Of a stretch of 64,000 nt of DNA, positions 62,630 to 64,000 are shown piece by piece. The DNA is from Lethocerus indicus (lineage: Eukaryota; Arthropoda; Insecta; Hemiptera; Belostomatidae), in contig JACDQD010000004.1 of NCBI GenBank assembly GCA_019843655.1, positions 14,260,001 to 14,324,000 of the forward strand, written 5' to 3'. The position numbers and the translations under genes were made by a program. The notes beneath the pieces were generated by a model. The model did no database searches and was not told the origin of the DNA. It worked only from the letters and a program-made list of their open reading frames with translations. The number at the start of each line of letters is the position of its first letter. The stretch's first letter is position 1.

Positions 62630-63872
62630 CTGAAAAATAATTCGGATTCTCCGCGCAATTATTACGCGAGTATAGAGTCCCTGAGGGCTAGGGTCGGCCT
62701 CGGCACCCTCTTCTTAATAAGTATGTTAAGAAAACAGAAGGTGAAAATGAATCGCTAGGAAGGGGCGCACTGCTACTATGTGCTACTGGGTGTACCGGTG
62801 AATACTGGCGAGGGTGGGGTACGGAAAAACGGAAGGGCGAATACATTTTCGGCGTCAATTAATCAAATACATTCGCTACCGGCGCTCATGTTTTGTGTGA
62901 AACTATGAAACGGGGTCGGATCTACTAATCGGTCGAACCTGTGCCGCCCCGGACATGATACACCTAGGGTATAAGTTTATTTTGATATTATTTATAAGAT
63001 GTTACATAATAATCTTATATTTTGTACGGTTTATATATATTTTTGTACACTCGGGTAGTCGAGTACAGGTCCATCCGGAAAACTTTGAATCGCAAAGATA
63101 ACTGGGCCCATTTCCAGTCTACGCGCACAGGCCTCTTTAGGTTTGGATAGGTTATATAAAATATAACTAATATTAGTTATTTTTTATACATAAGGGGAGA
63201 TCACCCCTGTGTGCGTTAACTGTGATTTTATCGTTAGCTCGTTACCGAACGTGGTGGAAATGTAGAACAAGCGCCCTTCACTGACCTATTCGGCGACATT
63301 ATATGTCTGGTTCATTCGACATGGTGACGTACGCGGTACTTGTGCGACTCTACCTGTCTGCGCATATCAATTTTTCACTTCAATAACTGCTTTCAATTGT
63401 TATTTATTATTTCGTTTCATTATTATTCAATTATTTTTATTCTGCTCATCGAAACGTGACATTTTTTATACATTTCGTGACAGTATCGTTTTCGAAACTA
63501 TCGATACTACCCGGCCGCGATATCACCCGGGGGCCACCCGTTCTGAATTTACAGAGCGACAGTATAGGTAATATAATATAATACCGGTGAGAGGGGAGGA
63601 TAGATTCGGCCCCTGATGCGGACGCGCTTCCCTTGTGGTACGCCTGCCTCGGTGGAGAGTTGGAGGTTGAGGTTGAGGTTGAGGTTGAGCGGGGTGTGTC
63701 CGTTGTTGGGGCCGAAGAGGTGGCGGATGATCGGCTCTAGTTGGGCCTGATGCAGGCTCACCGCCACTCCTCCCTCAGACACAGGCGGGCGCTTCTTCTT
63801 CTTCTTCTTCAGACGCTCGCCATCCCGCTTCCGACCCGAGATCGCTTCCGACACGGACAGCAACAGATTCAT
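61934..63872 (-). CDS. Unrecognised two-exon protein, 327 residues
   Basis: Exon 63872-63585 (96 codons from ATG) and exon 62629-61934 join in phase 0 through a donor GTATTA and an acceptor ATTTTTCAG. The product starts MNLLLSVSEAISGRKRDGER, followed by a lysine run and a short LNLNLNLN repeat. The middle is acidic and Gly-rich. A folded-looking part reads YGTIIVTRSRTRYLTYSDGV then RVVEKLGRERFMYVDPDGEL. A final block reads DWREILPNGYNPLTWLYKNY then SKTKAFIKGFSTAQT. No signal peptide, membrane segment or known domain was recognised. The non-repetitive C-terminal block and clean splice logic argue for a real gene. The 5' end could be upstream. Confidence 0.6.
62630..63584 (-). other. Intron of the unrecognised minus-strand gene
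   Basis: A 955-nt CpG-bearing intron inferred from the donor at 63584-63583 and acceptor at 62631-62630. No other feature recognised. Confidence 0.45.
63585..63872 (-). CDS. Unrecognised gene, exon 1
   Basis: ATG at 63872-63870. Contains a polylysine run from an AAG repeat and a run of GGTTGA units (63660-63690 on plus) giving Asn-Leu repeats. Contains LHQAQLEPIIRHLFGPNNG. Donor ACCG|GTATTA. Confidence 0.5.
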
Positions 63873-64000
63873 GATATAATATGTTTTTCGGAAGATAAAA
63901 TCGAGAACCGAAATCGGGAATTTTAAATTTCGATCCGTACACGAAGGAAGACGGTCGCCGCAGGCAACGGGCCGTGGACACGAAAACTGAAAATCGGAAG

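Overview
The window is eukaryotic genomic DNA, almost certainly from an arthropod and probably an insect. It has spliced genes with GT-AG introns, par-3/bazooka-type and Drep2-type genes of the arthropod kind, AT-rich introns, and retrotransposon and SINE debris. No species can be named from the sequence alone.

Layout. (1) About 1-15.7 kb, plus strand: 26 internal and terminal coding exons of a par-3/bazooka polarity scaffold. The N-terminal oligomerisation domain lies off the left edge. All three PDZ domains, the aPKC-binding/phosphorylation segment, the basic lipid-binding segment and two possible C-termini are present. (2) 15.7-19.8 kb: AT-rich 3' UTR or intergenic DNA ending in an interspersed element that carries twelve 70-bp tandem repeats. 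(3) 20-23.3 kb: CpG-rich, promoter-like DNA with a minus-strand SINE candidate and a likely tiny first coding exon (MARE) of the next gene. (4) 23.3-38.8 kb, plus strand: a Drep2-like gene of the CIDE/DFF family. Its first intron of about 11.4 kb holds a LINE remnant, two copies of an unnamed repeat, and GT repeats. Its second intron holds an antisense gypsy-type integrase fossil. (5) 38.8-47 kb: 3' UTR beginning with an 86-unit GA repeat, then CpG-rich DNA in which no gene was recognised. (6) 47.1-53.9 kb, plus strand: heparan sulfate D-glucuronyl C5-epimerase (Hsepi/GLCE) with nine coding exons and a likely non-coding first exon. (7) 53.9-61.2 kb: AT-rich 3' flank with TA microsatellites and a second, longer copy of the 70-bp-repeat element. 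(8) 61.9-63.9 kb, minus strand: an unrecognised two-exon gene.

The three recognised genes act in different processes (epithelial and neuroblast polarity, synaptic CIDE-domain assembly, heparan sulfate modification). Nothing suggests joint regulation. The most striking large-scale pattern is a mosaic of CpG content. par-3 and Hsepi introns are almost free of CpG, whereas the Drep2 locus and the right-hand gene keep it. This is the pattern expected from germline gene-body methylation of broadly expressed genes.

The best candidate for something undescribed is in the two 70-bp-repeat elements (about 18.7-19.8 kb and 60.2-61.2 kb). On the minus strand each carries a 37-nt module beside its repeat array that can be folded as a small hammerhead ribozyme. 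It is intact except for one extra U in the copy at 60.2 kb, and mutated in the copy at 18.8 kb.
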